Shown here one piece after another: positions 33,458 through 43,800 of a stretch of DNA of 64,000 nt. A model generated the notes under the pieces. That model was not told the origin of the DNA, ran no database searches, and saw nothing but the letters and a program-made list of their open reading frames with translations. Source of the stretch: Isoetes taiwanensis (Eukaryota > Streptophyta > Lycopodiopsida > Isoetales > Isoetaceae). Positions within the stretch are counted from its first letter, which is position 1, and each line of letters opens with the position of its first letter. Made by a program: the position numbers and the translations under genes. The stretch spans positions 9,941,018 to 10,005,017 of the forward strand of contig JAJEKV010000041.1 in assembly GCA_021234155.1 (NCBI GenBank). Reading direction: 5' to 3'.

Positions 33458-36115
33458 ATGGCACCCAGAAGAACGAATGAGGCATCTGAGCCTGCTGAAG
33501 CACAAGACAATCATGAAGATGCTGCTCCAACACCTACTGTCACTATACAAGCAAACTCAGGTATGCCCTGTCAATATTTTGAGCTAAACATGCCTATTCC
33601 AGTCCCTACTTTTGATCCAAGCATGAATGCCAACAACTTCCTCAAGACTTTTGAAGAGTATTACCAGGAATATGGTTACAAAAAAGGCTGTAAGTTTTCT
33701 GAGTTTAAGAAATGTTTCAAGAATGATGAAGTCAGGGCTTGGTTGGAATATGTCATAAGTTTAGGTGCCAATTCTTGGGAAGAACTAGTTAAAAAGTTTT
33801 TGGCACGTTTTGGTAAAGTTTTGGACCCTCAAGATTTAATATTTGAGTTGCAGACTTTTCGCATCAAGCATGGTGAAAGTGTACATCAATATGTAGAAAG
33901 CTTCAATCTCTATCTTGTTAAATGCCAAATCAATCATGTTCCTAACCATACCTTGCATCTAGTGGCTTCTTTTATCAGGGGATTAAGCAGCAGGCCAAGA
34001 ATACACAGAAAGCTTTTGAAGATCCAAAAACAAGAGGGATTTGACACAATACACAAAGCCTTCACCAAGGCTACTGAAATTGCAGACATGATATCCTACT
34101 TGCCAGATGATATGCACTCACCAAATGACCCTTTTTTTCCAGATTATGAGCAAGAATACATGAGACCAGCACCTGTACCTATTTATGCTGTCCAAAAAGA
34201 GACGAAGAAGGCAAAAATGGAAGATGCTGAGGCTCCTGCAGTAGATGTAAGAGCAGAGATCACCAAGGTATCTGAGGCACTGGTTGAGGTAACTAAGCAA
34301 CTCCAGGAGCTGAAAAGCTCAAAATTTGAAAAGAAAACTTACCCTCCATGTGTGCATTGCTTTAGAGACACTCACTCTTCTGACTATTGCTGGTATAGGC
34401 CATGCACAAAGTGTGGTAAAAGGGGACATTTTGGTAAAGAATGCCCTGTGTGTGCATTTTGTAAAGCTGTAGGACATTATGAGGATAGATGCAGTGTTAA
34501 AGAATATTTTGCCAGACAAGAAAAATCCAAAGCTAATGAGCCAAATGCATCTATAAGATTTGTGCAGGAAATTGAGGAACAAGAAGAGATAATGGATGTC
34601 CACACCAGAAGAATGAATAATGCCAAAGAGAGAGAATCAACTCATGAGGAGGCTGACATCTCGAAATATAAGGATGCACAGCCCCCTCCTGCTCAAAAGT
34701 TTGTCAAGAAAGAAAAGGACTGTGAGGATTTTGAATGTTTGTTGAAAAACTCAAAGATCTGTGTAGATTTGCTAACCTTGCTCAAGATAGCTCCATCTAA
34801 TAGGAAAAAAGTTTTCAGTCTGACCAAAGAAGACGAGTTTGCTCTAACTAACCATATTGAGGAGCACATGCTCACCCAGGATGATTATGATCCTGGGGCT
34901 TTCACCTGTGTTGCCAAAATGGGGAAGAAAATCTTAACTAAGATTTTGCTAGATGGAGGATCACCCCTAAATGTAATGCCTCATCGTGTTATGAGGCTAT
35001 GTGGTCTTGAAATAGACAAGAAGGCCCCAATGATTTTGAAATCTTTCTCAAACACAAAAATCAATCCTGTCGGAATAGTCAGCAATGTGCCTATTGATGT
35101 TGAGGGAATAATGGTTGCAGCTAACTTTGTGGTGGTTGCTTTTGAAGAAATAGAAGATAAGTCAGATATATATGACTTACTCTTAGGGAGGAAGTGGCTT
35201 TCTACAGTTGATGCCAGACCCATATGGTCAAAAGGGGAGTGCACTATCTCAAATGGCAAAAAGAAGGTAACATTGTACAATAAACTAGGAGAATTTGAAA
35301 GTATGAATTTTATTGAAGAAGAAATGCTGCTGTCAAATCCATGTGGGGAATTTGAGTTGAATGAAGTAGAGTTGGAGTCTAGCATGAAGATTCCTAAAGA
35401 ATTAGCTTCAGCTAAACCAAGTAACTTTGCATATTTATGGTTTGATGGTGGTGTCTCCAAAAGGCTTAATGTGGCTTCTTCTGCTGCTATTCTCAAAGAT
35501 GCTTCCAATAGATTACTGGCTAAAGTAGGAAGAATCCATCCAAACATCACTTCTAATATGGCAGAATACAAAGCATTGATTGCAGGTCTTCAAGAAGCAA
35601 GAAATTTGAGCATCAGTGAAATAATCATCTTTGGAGACTCTCAGCTTGTCTGCATACAAATATCAGGAGAATACCAGGCTAAAAGTGGAGACATGGTTCA
35701 GCTCATAGATCAAGCTATGCTGGAACTGAAGAATTTTGAAACCTGGGAGCTTTGTCATGTGCCAAGGGAGCAAAATTGTGAGGCAGATTCTCTATGCAGG
35801 AGTGTGCTACTTGAACACTTGGCTGAGGGAGCAATACAAGAAGAAGAGCTCGAGAAAAAAGATCTGCAACAACTATACCCTATCCTGGTAATCAATGCAA
35901 GTGAAGACAAACAGGTAAAAGAAATTAAAGTTAACAAGAAAGGTCTAGATAGGGTGTTATATGTTGGGAATTTGTTTAAAGAGGAGGATAATGCCTTTGT
36001 TACCAAATTCTTTGATGACTGGAAAGATATTTTTGCTTGGGTTTATGATGAATTGGTTGGTGTTGACAAGAGCATTTGTGAGTTTGAGATCAAAATCCTG
36101 TTGTGCAGAAGTTGA
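33458..36115 (+). CDS. gypsy-2 gag-protease-RNase H polyprotein (5' part)
   Basis: 885 codons from ATG 33458. Residues ~45-190 form the retrotransposon gag domain ('RAWLEYVISLGANSWEELV', 'FIRGLS'). Two CCHC knuckles follow at ~315-345: CTKCGKRGHFGKEC and CAFCKAVGHYEDRC. The protease motif 'LLDGGSPLNV' is at ~496, where DTG/DSG is usual. Residues ~655-785 form an RNase H domain with four acidic positions visible ('FDGG', 'AEYKAL', 'GDSQLV', 'EADS'). It lies before the RT rather than after it. The N-terminal RT lead 'DDWKDIFAWVYDEL' follows. The frame closes at 36115, and RT continues in another frame from about 36100, so a frameshift has separated them. Polyprotein of the retroelement capsid and replication machinery. 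Confidence 0.85.
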   Translation: MAPRRTNEASEPAEAQDNHEDAAPTPTVTIQANSGMPCQYFELNMPIPVPTFDPSMNANNFLKTFEEYYQEYGYKKGCKFSEFKKCFKNDEVRAWLEYVISLGANSWEELVKKFLARFGKVLDPQDLIFELQTFRIKHGESVHQYVESFNLYLVKCQINHVPNHTLHLVASFIRGLSSRPRIHRKLLKIQKQEGFDTIHKAFTKATEIADMISYLPDDMHSPNDPFFPDYEQEYMRPAPVPIYAVQKETKKAKMEDAEAPAVDVRAEITKVSEALVEVTKQLQELKSSKFEKKTYPPCVHCFRDTHSSDYCWYRPCTKCGKRGHFGKECPVCAFCKAVGHYEDRCSVKEYFARQEKSKANEPNASIRFVQEIEEQEEIMDVHTRRMNNAKERESTHEEADISKYKDAQPPPAQKFVKKEKDCEDFECLLKNSKICVDLLTLLKIAPSNRKKVFSLTKEDEFALTNHIEEHMLTQDDYDPGAFTCVAKMGKKILTKILLDGGSPLNVMPHRVMRLCGLEIDKKAPMILKSFSNTKINPVGIVSNVPIDVEGIMVAANFVVVAFEEIEDKSDIYDLLLGRKWLSTVDARPIWSKGECTISNGKKKVTLYNKLGEFESMNFIEEEMLLSNPCGEFELNEVELESSMKIPKELASAKPSNFAYLWFDGGVSKRLNVASSAAILKDASNRLLAKVGRIHPNITSNMAEYKALIAGLQEARNLSISEIIIFGDSQLVCIQISGEYQAKSGDMVQLIDQAMLELKNFETWELCHVPREQNCEADSLCRSVLLEHLAEGAIQEEELEKKDLQQLYPILVINASEDKQVKEIKVNKKGLDRVLYVGNLFKEEDNAFVTKFFDDWKDIFAWVYDELVGVDKSICEFEIKILLCRS

Positions 36116-36753
36116 GAAGAATTAATGCTTCTCTGTTAGGTTTAATCAAGGAAGAGTTATACAAAATGAAAGATGCAGGTGTGATTGCAGAAATTGTAAA
36201 TCCTGAGTGGCTATCTTGCATTGTTCATGTTGAGGAGAAAAACAAGACCATTAGAATTTGCATAGATTATAGAGATCTGAACAAAGCCACTATCAAAGAT
36301 TGTTATCCATTGCCATTTCTGGAAGAAGTTTTACATGCTGTAGCAGGGAAAGAGATCTACTCATTTCTAGATGGCTTTTCAGGTTTTAATCAGATAAGCA
36401 TCAAGGATAGGGATCAACCAAAAACTTCATTTATCACACCTTGGGGAACATTTGCCATGAAGAGAATGCCATTTGGATTGATGAATGCATCTGCAACATT
36501 CCAAAGAGCCATGGATACAATTTTTAGAGAAATGCCTGCTAATATTTTTCGTGTATTCTTGGATGATCTCTGTTTAGGAACTTCTCTTGAAAAACATCTT
36601 GACATGCTGACCATGTTGTTTGCTAAGATTGAAGCTTTGAAGAAATTGGCACCTCCAAAAACCCTCAAGCAGGTTAAAAGTTTCATGGGGATGACCAGCT
36701 TCTTGAGAATGTATGTCCCTCATTTTTCCCACACTATGAGCCCAATTTCTAAG
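36103..36753 (+). pseudogene. gypsy-2 reverse transcriptase, interrupted
   Basis: RT motifs are in order: 'IRICIDYRDLNKATIKDCYP', 'FLDGFSGFNQI', 'KTSFITPWGTFAMKRMPFGL', 'NASATFQRAM' and the catalytic box 'FLDD' (~36558), where YVDD is usual. Between 'MLFAKIEALKK' and 'LAPPKTLKQVKSFMG' about 40 residues expected in this family are missing without a frame change. The frame is shifted relative to the upstream polyprotein. The last host codons read 'PISK', and LARD-C enters right there. Coding resumes at 48016 with 'NLT'. Confidence 0.85.
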
Positions 36754-38387
36754 CGTGGCGTTTCCAAAGATTAGATACAGTCCAGGGCGTATATCGTCTT
36801 GCCGCCACACGCAGCACACGCCACCCCCGACCGTGGCGGTGCGCGCCGGCGTAATATGAGCTAGTAGCCCCTAGGGGGCAACTTGCTAGGTATGTGCATT
36901 TCTTATTAATGTGCACATGCACATTTATTAAGGTGCACACATTTCCATGTGGGCACATTTAGGTGCACACATTTCCATGTGGGCACATTTAGGTGCACAC
37001 ATTTCCATGTGGGCACATTTGGCCACCTAGCCATTAAAGGCAAGTGGGCCCATTTCCAATTATCCCACATGCCTAAAGGGGATAATTGGAAACCCTAGCC
37101 AACCCCTTGTCTATTTAAGTAGGAGAACCCTAACTTGCCCATTTTCGTTTCTAGGGTTTTAGAGCTCTGTTTTGACTGCCCCAAGGGTCAAAACCGCCTT
37201 CCAGACTCTGTCTGAGAGAATTGCATCATTAGTTTTCCTTGATTCGAGCATCTCAGCAGGGTGGTCGAGCTCAGGTCAGGAGGAGGAACTCAAGGATCAG
37301 GTATTTAGGCAATTTAATAGTCTAAACCCCATTGCAGCCATCGAATCAGTAGGTTTAGCCTCTTAAATTGCCCATAGCAGCTTTCTAGATCTCTAGATAC
37401 CAGACTCTAACTAAAGAACCTAACTCTATGATATAGATTAGATCTAGTTCTTTAGTTCTTCTGTGATGTATATGGATGATGTATCTCTATGAACTCCTTG
37501 TATTGGGAAGGGGGGGTAGAGACCTAAAGCTTTGTAGTTGATGCTCCTAGAGTAGCCTCTCTAGCACACTGTAGATTCGGCCTGTGTACAAGAACCACAC
37601 CAGGTTGTGGGTGAAGGGGCCAGACTGGCTAAGAAGGAGGTTCATGTTCTGACTCTTGAACGATCCCTCTGGTGTGTAAGGCCTACCGGGGATCATTGTG
37701 ACTAGGTCTGATGGCTCACCACTGAGTGCGGGTGAGGCATGGACTCGACACCCGTGAAGTGGTGTACACTTTCCAGTGGGTTCAGTCGAATACGGGCAGT
37801 GGCCCTCTAGTCACCTTGAGTCAGCATGTAGATCTCTGGAGGGAGTGATCCCTTCCTGCCCCATCGGAACTGGGAAGATGAAACCTAGGAATAGCCCTTT
37901 TGGCTATGCATCCGGCGGGCTACAGTCAGGTCCCGACACTCTTCAGCCTACTCTGCAAAGTGTGCACAGGAGGGGCGGATGGAGTGGACAACCCTAAGCC
38001 ATGTTCTTAGCCAGCCAAATCCATTGCCATGAATTCTGTCTGCAATGAACTCTGGAGACCCAAGCCGTCAGTCATTCCCTTGAGTCTGAGCCTTGGGTAG
38101 GATTCCCTATGTGATGTGCTGATCTTTGTCTATGCAGATATGTGGTGAACCATCCTTCGTGATGGTCTTATGATGTTGATGTATGTACTACTGACATGTA
38201 TATTACGCTTCCGCAGCTAGGTAGGCCCTGAGGGAGACAGGGTAAAGGACCCCTTCATTCTTCCCACTGGAACTCTTCAAGGTTGCAGTGATACGTGGAG
38301 GGCCCTATATTAGCATGGAGCTGGTATGGGGGATGAACTCCTGTTTGTATACGGTGAGTGCACCGTATACGAGTAGGGGACGTCACA
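36754..38387 (+). repeat. 5' LTR of LARD-C
   Basis: It runs from (C)GTGGCG to CGTCACA and is paired with 46396-48015. The end hairpin at 38347-38370 reads gtatacggtg-agtg-caccgtatac. Relative to LARD-B, one stem base has changed on both sides, so pairing is kept. Confidence 0.9.
36932..37022 (+). repeat. three 30-bp repeats in the LARD-C 5' LTR
   Basis: Three near-identical 'aggtgcacacatttccatgtgggcacattt'-type units occur here. The same three appear at 46573-46660 in the 3' LTR, and a five-unit version in LARD-A. Confidence 0.85.
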
Positions 38388-38388
38388 G

Positions 38389-38400
38389 TGGTATCAGAGC
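38389..38400 (+). promoter_or_regulatory. primer binding site of LARD-C, initiator-Met tRNA
   Basis: TGGTATCAGAGC, one base after the LTR terminus, identical to that of LARD-B. Confidence 0.93.
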
Positions 38401-38581
38401 AATGTTCTTGGAGACCAAGAGCAAAGCACTGGCCATGCTCCCAGTAGTACTGACTTGATAGGATCCTCAAACCTCGAAAAGTGGGGAAATTTTTTCTCAT
38501 TTTTGTAGTATATGCTAAGCTAGTAACAAGTTAAATGAATGGGAACATAAAAAGACAAAAATTAGTGAGCCAAGTAGGGTG

Positions 38582-38648
38582 GTCTCACACGTCGCGCCAG
38601 GACGGATAATGAGAATCTCATTTTCGGCCTGGGCGCAACGTGTGAGAC
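38582..38648 (+). repeat. LARD-C post-PBS hairpin, copy 1
   Basis: A 67-nt near-perfect hairpin: outer stem GTCTCACACGT/ACGTGTGAGAC, CGCC/GGCG, inner stem GGATAATGAGA with TCTCATTTTCGG. It lies 182 nt after the PBS. Stem bases differ from those of the LARD-B hairpin but remain paired. Confidence 0.8.
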
Positions 38649-38769
38649 ATTGCTTCTGGAACATGCTAAAAAGTTATGAATTTCAAAAAAGTAACTTGGT
38701 AATTCGAATTTTAGCCTAGGAATTAGCTAGATTAGTCTATTTCAATCTATTTTAACCTCATCTTAAAAG

Positions 38770-38860
38770 AATTCCCACATAGCGGGAATCGAACCTCCCA
38801 CCCATAGAGTTGAACCCCCCCAAACCCCCCCATGCCAACCACTGAAGGCGGGCATCGTTT
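38770..38860 (-). other. tRNA-like / SINE-head-like segment
   Basis: On the minus strand a perfect B-box, GGTTCGATTCC, occurs at 38785-38795 and an A-box-like TCAGTGGTTGG at 38835-38845, spaced 39 nt. T-stem pairing is possible (GGGA/TCCC), and ATGCC/GGCAT could form a D-arm-like stem. The acceptor stem does not pair convincingly and the middle is a G-rich run, so this is not a working tRNA gene. It may be a degenerate tRNA or the head of a tRNA-derived SINE. It begins a block present in LARD-C but not LARD-B. Confidence 0.4.
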
Positions 38861-39381
38861 GTGTTTGAATTATAATTCTTAATTAGATTTAAGCTTTAAT
38901 AATGTTAGATAATATTAATGGCTAAGCCTTAGACTTAGAACCAAGACCCTTAAGCTAGATAGAGACAGCATCTTGATAGACTCCGATCTACATGATGCGC
39001 ACCAAACAGACCGCTCAACTTCCTCGACAAGGCGAAACAGCCAGAGGCCAAGGAGGCCGAAGGAAACAAGAAGAGGAGAGGGCAGAACGAGAGCGGAAGG
39101 CCAAGGGTCAAGAAGCAGCAGAGCAGAAGCTGGTCCAACATTTTGAAGACTCAACAGCCTGCACAGTACACGCCAAGGGAGTAACTCTAATGAAGAAAGA
39201 TATGCACTTAGCCAGTCATATCAAAGGAGAGCCTTATTAATTTAGTAAATGATAAAATTTGTTTAATACAAAGTGTTTTAGAGTAAACTATAAGTGTATA
39301 AAGTTACTTAATTAAGTTGAGTTAGTAAGTTTTAGCTTTTGTTTTAGTCAAAACAGATATCCTAGGCCAATTTGAGAGGAT

Positions 39382-39448
39382 GTCTCACACGTCGCGCCAG
39401 GACAGAAAATGAAAAGTTCATTATCGGTCTGGGCGCAATGTGTGAGAC
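39382..39448 (+). repeat. LARD-C post-PBS hairpin, copy 2
   Basis: The same 67-nt fold as at 38582-38648, with an inner stem changed to ACAGAAAATGAA/TTCATTATCGGT and an outer stem carrying one G-U-type change. It precedes 'cctccaaactttgaac', the junction that follows the third hairpin in LARD-B. Confidence 0.8.
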
Positions 39449-40417
39449 CTCCAAACTTTGAACCTCCATAACTTGAGCTACAGAGCTCCAAATCGCCTGA
39501 AATTTGTTGCAATAGGACCGTTAGACAGCCTAAAATCCATTTATGACCTCAAATTAGGCTAGAAATGTCAAACCCCAGCTCAAAATGACCAAAATTGCTC
39601 AAACCCTTGAATTGTTTTTCCAAACTGTAGTTTGTTTGTAGATAGAAGCATACCCCATTAGTAGCTCGCAAGTATTGCTCTCGGCTCAAAGCTGATGCCT
39701 TACTCCTAGATAGAAGTTCTCAAGAACACCCCTTGTTATAGTCATCTAGACCTCAAAGATAGCAACCCAAGTCCAAGTTTGGTGCGTCACCTCTGCTCAT
39801 GCCAAAAGCATAAACCTTGACCTAATTTCAGTGTCCTTCTAATAGAGTTTGACTTATATAGCCACATTGACACTTCCCTATTGCCGGGATACCTAGAAAG
39901 GAGCTAGAGTCTAGAGCTGCCCAAGTCACTCCATGTGTAGAGATTGATCCCCCAAACCAACTTTGCTAGGACCTTAGAGTATGCCTCAAACATCATGGAG
40001 GTTTTGCAAAACAACCCCATTTCATGCCATACCACATGTCCTAATGTCCATAGACTTGTAGATTATAGATATGTCTCCAGTAATGCTGTTCGAGCCATCT
40101 TGCTTGCTTATAGAGCCCAAAATGTTGCGAAAGAGCCCTTCAAGTAGACCCTTAGACTCTAGGATATCTGGAGAGTTGCTTTCAAATCTGAGGGCCGAGC
40201 CACGGATGAGCTAGAGGCAACTTCTTGAAGACATCAAGGTCCCGGCCGATGTACAAGCAGATAAGGAGAGGAGACCAAAAGCGGACCCAAGAGAGGGAAG
40301 CACAACGACAAACACCTCAACCGACAAACGAGTAGAGAAGGGACACCACCGGCCTATCATCAATCTTCATCAAATGGGAAGAATATTTAGTAACCAACGG
40401 CATCAAGAATTTTCTAG

Positions 40418-40879
40418 ATGTCAACCTCCGGCTACCACAGCGAGGTCACATCGAAAGAGGATCTCGGCGCCTTCACCGATTTCGGCCGACATGAGTTTCA
40501 AATAGAAGAATACAAGGCAGCAAAATATAGGTGCAGGAAGACGTTAGACATCGATGCCGCGTTAGCATCACGAGCTAGGGCCAGAGGGCATAATCTTCCG
40601 TCGAGGAGAGAAGTCATGGCGACACAGGAGTGTAAAGAAACTGGAGGGAAGACCACCACGACCTTGCAGCCCAGCAGCTCAAGCGAACGTCATGCAACGT
40701 CAACAAAAGGAGCAACCAAGCTAAGCAACAACAAAACACCTAAGGCTAATCAGGACAAGCTTCCAGCTACCTTGCACCAGCAGGAGAACTTTCATCGGTT
40801 CCAAAAAGTAGGAGACCATGAGGGGGAGGAGATGCATATCAGGGAACATCTCCGACTTGAAGGCCTACATCAGCATTAG
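40418..40879 (+). CDS. longest open frame in LARD-C, 153 codons, unknown
   Basis: It opens at ATG and is hydrophilic, rich in K, R, E, T and S, without membrane segment or known motif. The LARD-B counterpart (19030-19500) is broken into shorter frames, so it is not under visible coding constraint. It could be a relic of gag, but no zinc knuckle or gag motif is present. Most likely a chance or decayed frame. Confidence 0.2.
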   Translation: MSTSGYHSEVTSKEDLGAFTDFGRHEFQIEEYKAAKYRCRKTLDIDAALASRARARGHNLPSRREVMATQECKETGGKTTTTLQPSSSSERHATSTKGATKLSNNKTPKANQDKLPATLHQQENFHRFQKVGDHEGEEMHIREHLRLEGLHQH

Positions 40880-43800
40880 GAGCAAGATCAAGGAGGAAAA
40901 TATTCCGCTCAAACAAGAATTCCGGACCCAGGAACACCTAGAAACCAAAGGAAGGACGACTTTACAACGTCAGCCAAGGAGTGCGAGACTCGAATGGATA
41001 GGACCCAAAGGACGGAGGAGACGACCTAGCCAGCAGGTACAAATCACGCAAAGGCGACCAGAAGGAGCTATGATAGGGCAATGGAGATGACCACACTTCC
41101 AGGCACAGGAGAGGCACCTCGGAATGAAGCAAAGCCCAAGTAACAGGAGTCGCACTCAGAAATTCAATCTGCGGAGGAATGACAATGCCTGCCTACCGAC
41201 CATGAACTCAGAGCTTCGAAGACATTCAAGAATGCCCAACTGCAATAGCTAAGGATCCTACTCAAGCGACCAACGGCACCGCACATCGGCAACCCTGCAA
41301 CGACACACCGCATGTAGCGACGTTGAGCAGTCACCGCATTCCTCACGACGGACATACGCATTAACGAGGAGCATCTTTCTCAAGGGATCACATCGACGAA
41401 CACTCTTCGCAACTGGGGGTGACGAGCTCGGATCAGACATGAAGCTCAACAATAGTAGCAGCATCTCAAGGAATCCCGGAGTCAACCAGAATGAAGAAGA
41501 TGCAGCAACACCGAATTATCAAACGCGATAGGAGGAGGGAAAACCCTAAAGGAGTATAAACATTTAAGTAGATCTTCGTAATTGTTTTGGAAAAGTGGAT
41601 GAATTAAAATCCCAATGTAAATGCGTATATGTCTATTGTATATCTCGGGTGCTCACAGATATAGTTGAGAAACGTGAGTTTAAAGTCATGTTTTACGGAT
41701 TTAGCGCTTAGATCAAGAAGCTCCTTCACTTCGACTACCAAATGAGGAAGCAAGGAAGCACAACTATAGCCCAAGATCAAAATGGAAGAGCAAGTACGAG
41801 GGAGAAAGGACCAGAGCCCAAGCAAACCTTCGACTCCAAACACTTCGGGAAGTGCCCTCAAGTAGAAGACCAACCGTCCACCCAATGTCAGAATAAGAGA
41901 CAACACCAGTCATGTCAAGATCGTCAGCGCTGCACCAGGACATCGGCAGGACGCAACACTACCTCTTGTGGCAGCAGCAACACTTGACGAACTTATGACA
42001 CAAGTGGCCTCAACAATAGAAGGAGGAACGACCCGACATCAACAAGCCAACTAAGAAGGCAACATCTCGACGACCATGACTCCAGCTTGTGGTAATATAG
42101 GGTGATGCGCTATGACACGTGTATGAGATGGAGATGCACTTACGAAAGGCACTGCGACGAGGAGATATGCCTTCAACAACTAGGTGATGGCTTCGTCAGG
42201 TACTCCTACCAGTAATTGGAAGAAAAGGAAGCCGATCGTATCTCCGACATGTGGGACATCAAACGCCCAAGGTAGAAGCAGTCGACACCTTAATGACAAG
42301 GATAGCAACTGAAGCACCTTCGGCAAAAAGAGAGTTCAAGATAATAGCCAGGCTATTCGACGACAAGAGTATATCTAAGGCAAGTACTTCTTCAACTCAA
42401 GGGTCAAGCTGCACAGATATAGGGACCCATCACCCCGACAACATAGCCAGCAGGGAGGAGAGCCATGATGCTTTACTTGCCAGAGAGACCGACATACATA
42501 GAGGGACAAAGGTCAGAAACTGAAAGCTGGAGAAGTGCTAGCAACCGACTTCGTCCACAAGCTCCCTAGAGGCAACAGGAGGATCAAAACTGACGAGCAC
42601 AATCAAAGTCACCGGAGGGTACCTCAAGACAAGAAGAGACAACGTCCAAGCCATGTGATCGAGGGGATCAAACGAGGAAGTTTGGAAGCTCGATGGAGAA
42701 CCAACTAGGTGAGGCGAGCCGATGACTTGCACGCGGCCTTGCATGCAACTTGGTGAACCCAAGGATGGACGATTCAAAGGACAACTGCAGAAGAGAACAA
42801 CTCCAGAGGAGTATAGCCAAAGGAATCGTGCACACCCTCAAGAGACGCCTCCAAATAGCTTCAAGTATCATGAAGGGGGGAATAATTACCGCCCGAGAAC
42901 AGGATCAGGAAGCAGACTGAAATGTCGAAGCATCAACGACCAGCACACCTTTAGTTAGAATGTGATGCAAAGCGTGTTGTGCCATAGCTGACAAACATTG
43001 GAGGGCCCAAGTATATCAACGAGTTACCCCAGAGTATGAGCTGACGTACAAATAGGAGGATATAGATCATCAACACCATTGCACCAGGAGGAGCACCGAT
43101 GACATTGCCAAGGAGTAGGTGTGCAACTCGAAGGGAGGCACAAGGGGGGACCTAATAGCTCTAGTAGTAATTGTAATTATGTAAGTTATATGATTTGCAT
43201 ATATAGTTCCCTTGTTATTCCTTCTCCCCCCATAGCATAACAAATCAAAGGAAGAGATGTCAGGCAATTTGCAGGGGTGAAGCAATCAACACCCTCAACA
43301 CTCTTCGGGCAACACGATAACGACAAGAGGACTTGACGTATGAGACGTCGATGGAGTCGAAGAAACAACATCGGATACAGAGTCGCCCTTTAGCTGCCAA
43401 GACAAAAAGTTCAAGATGAAAGATCTTTTTCAACGGCACCACCTTCAGGCTTTTGAAAAGCGGCATGGAAGATTTCAAGTGATCAACTACACCATCAAGC
43501 AACAATGAGAGGCTTCTAACGAACAAAGTCAACCTCTACATCAAAGAGGAGCCACCGTCAAGGAGACTGAAGTATCGAGCGACTCGGAAGAACGTTACCT
43601 TGCTACTTCAAGCAGGCAACGAGTGGATGAGCTTCTAGCAAGCTCAAGCATCTAAGGCCATGGGGCCTAGTAGGTTAAATGTATGGACGGTAACATCCAT
43701 ATTGGGATTGGAAGGCATTTCCAGATATTCTTGTTGAAAGAAGAAGAAGAAGAAGAGATTTTAATGTCTCGTTGAAAGGATTGCCCCAATATTGAGCTAA

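Noticed and set aside
34981-35571. 196-codon minus-strand ORF opposite gypsy-2 gag-pol
   Set aside because: Antisense shadow of the protease/RNase H coding strand, with no domain of its own.
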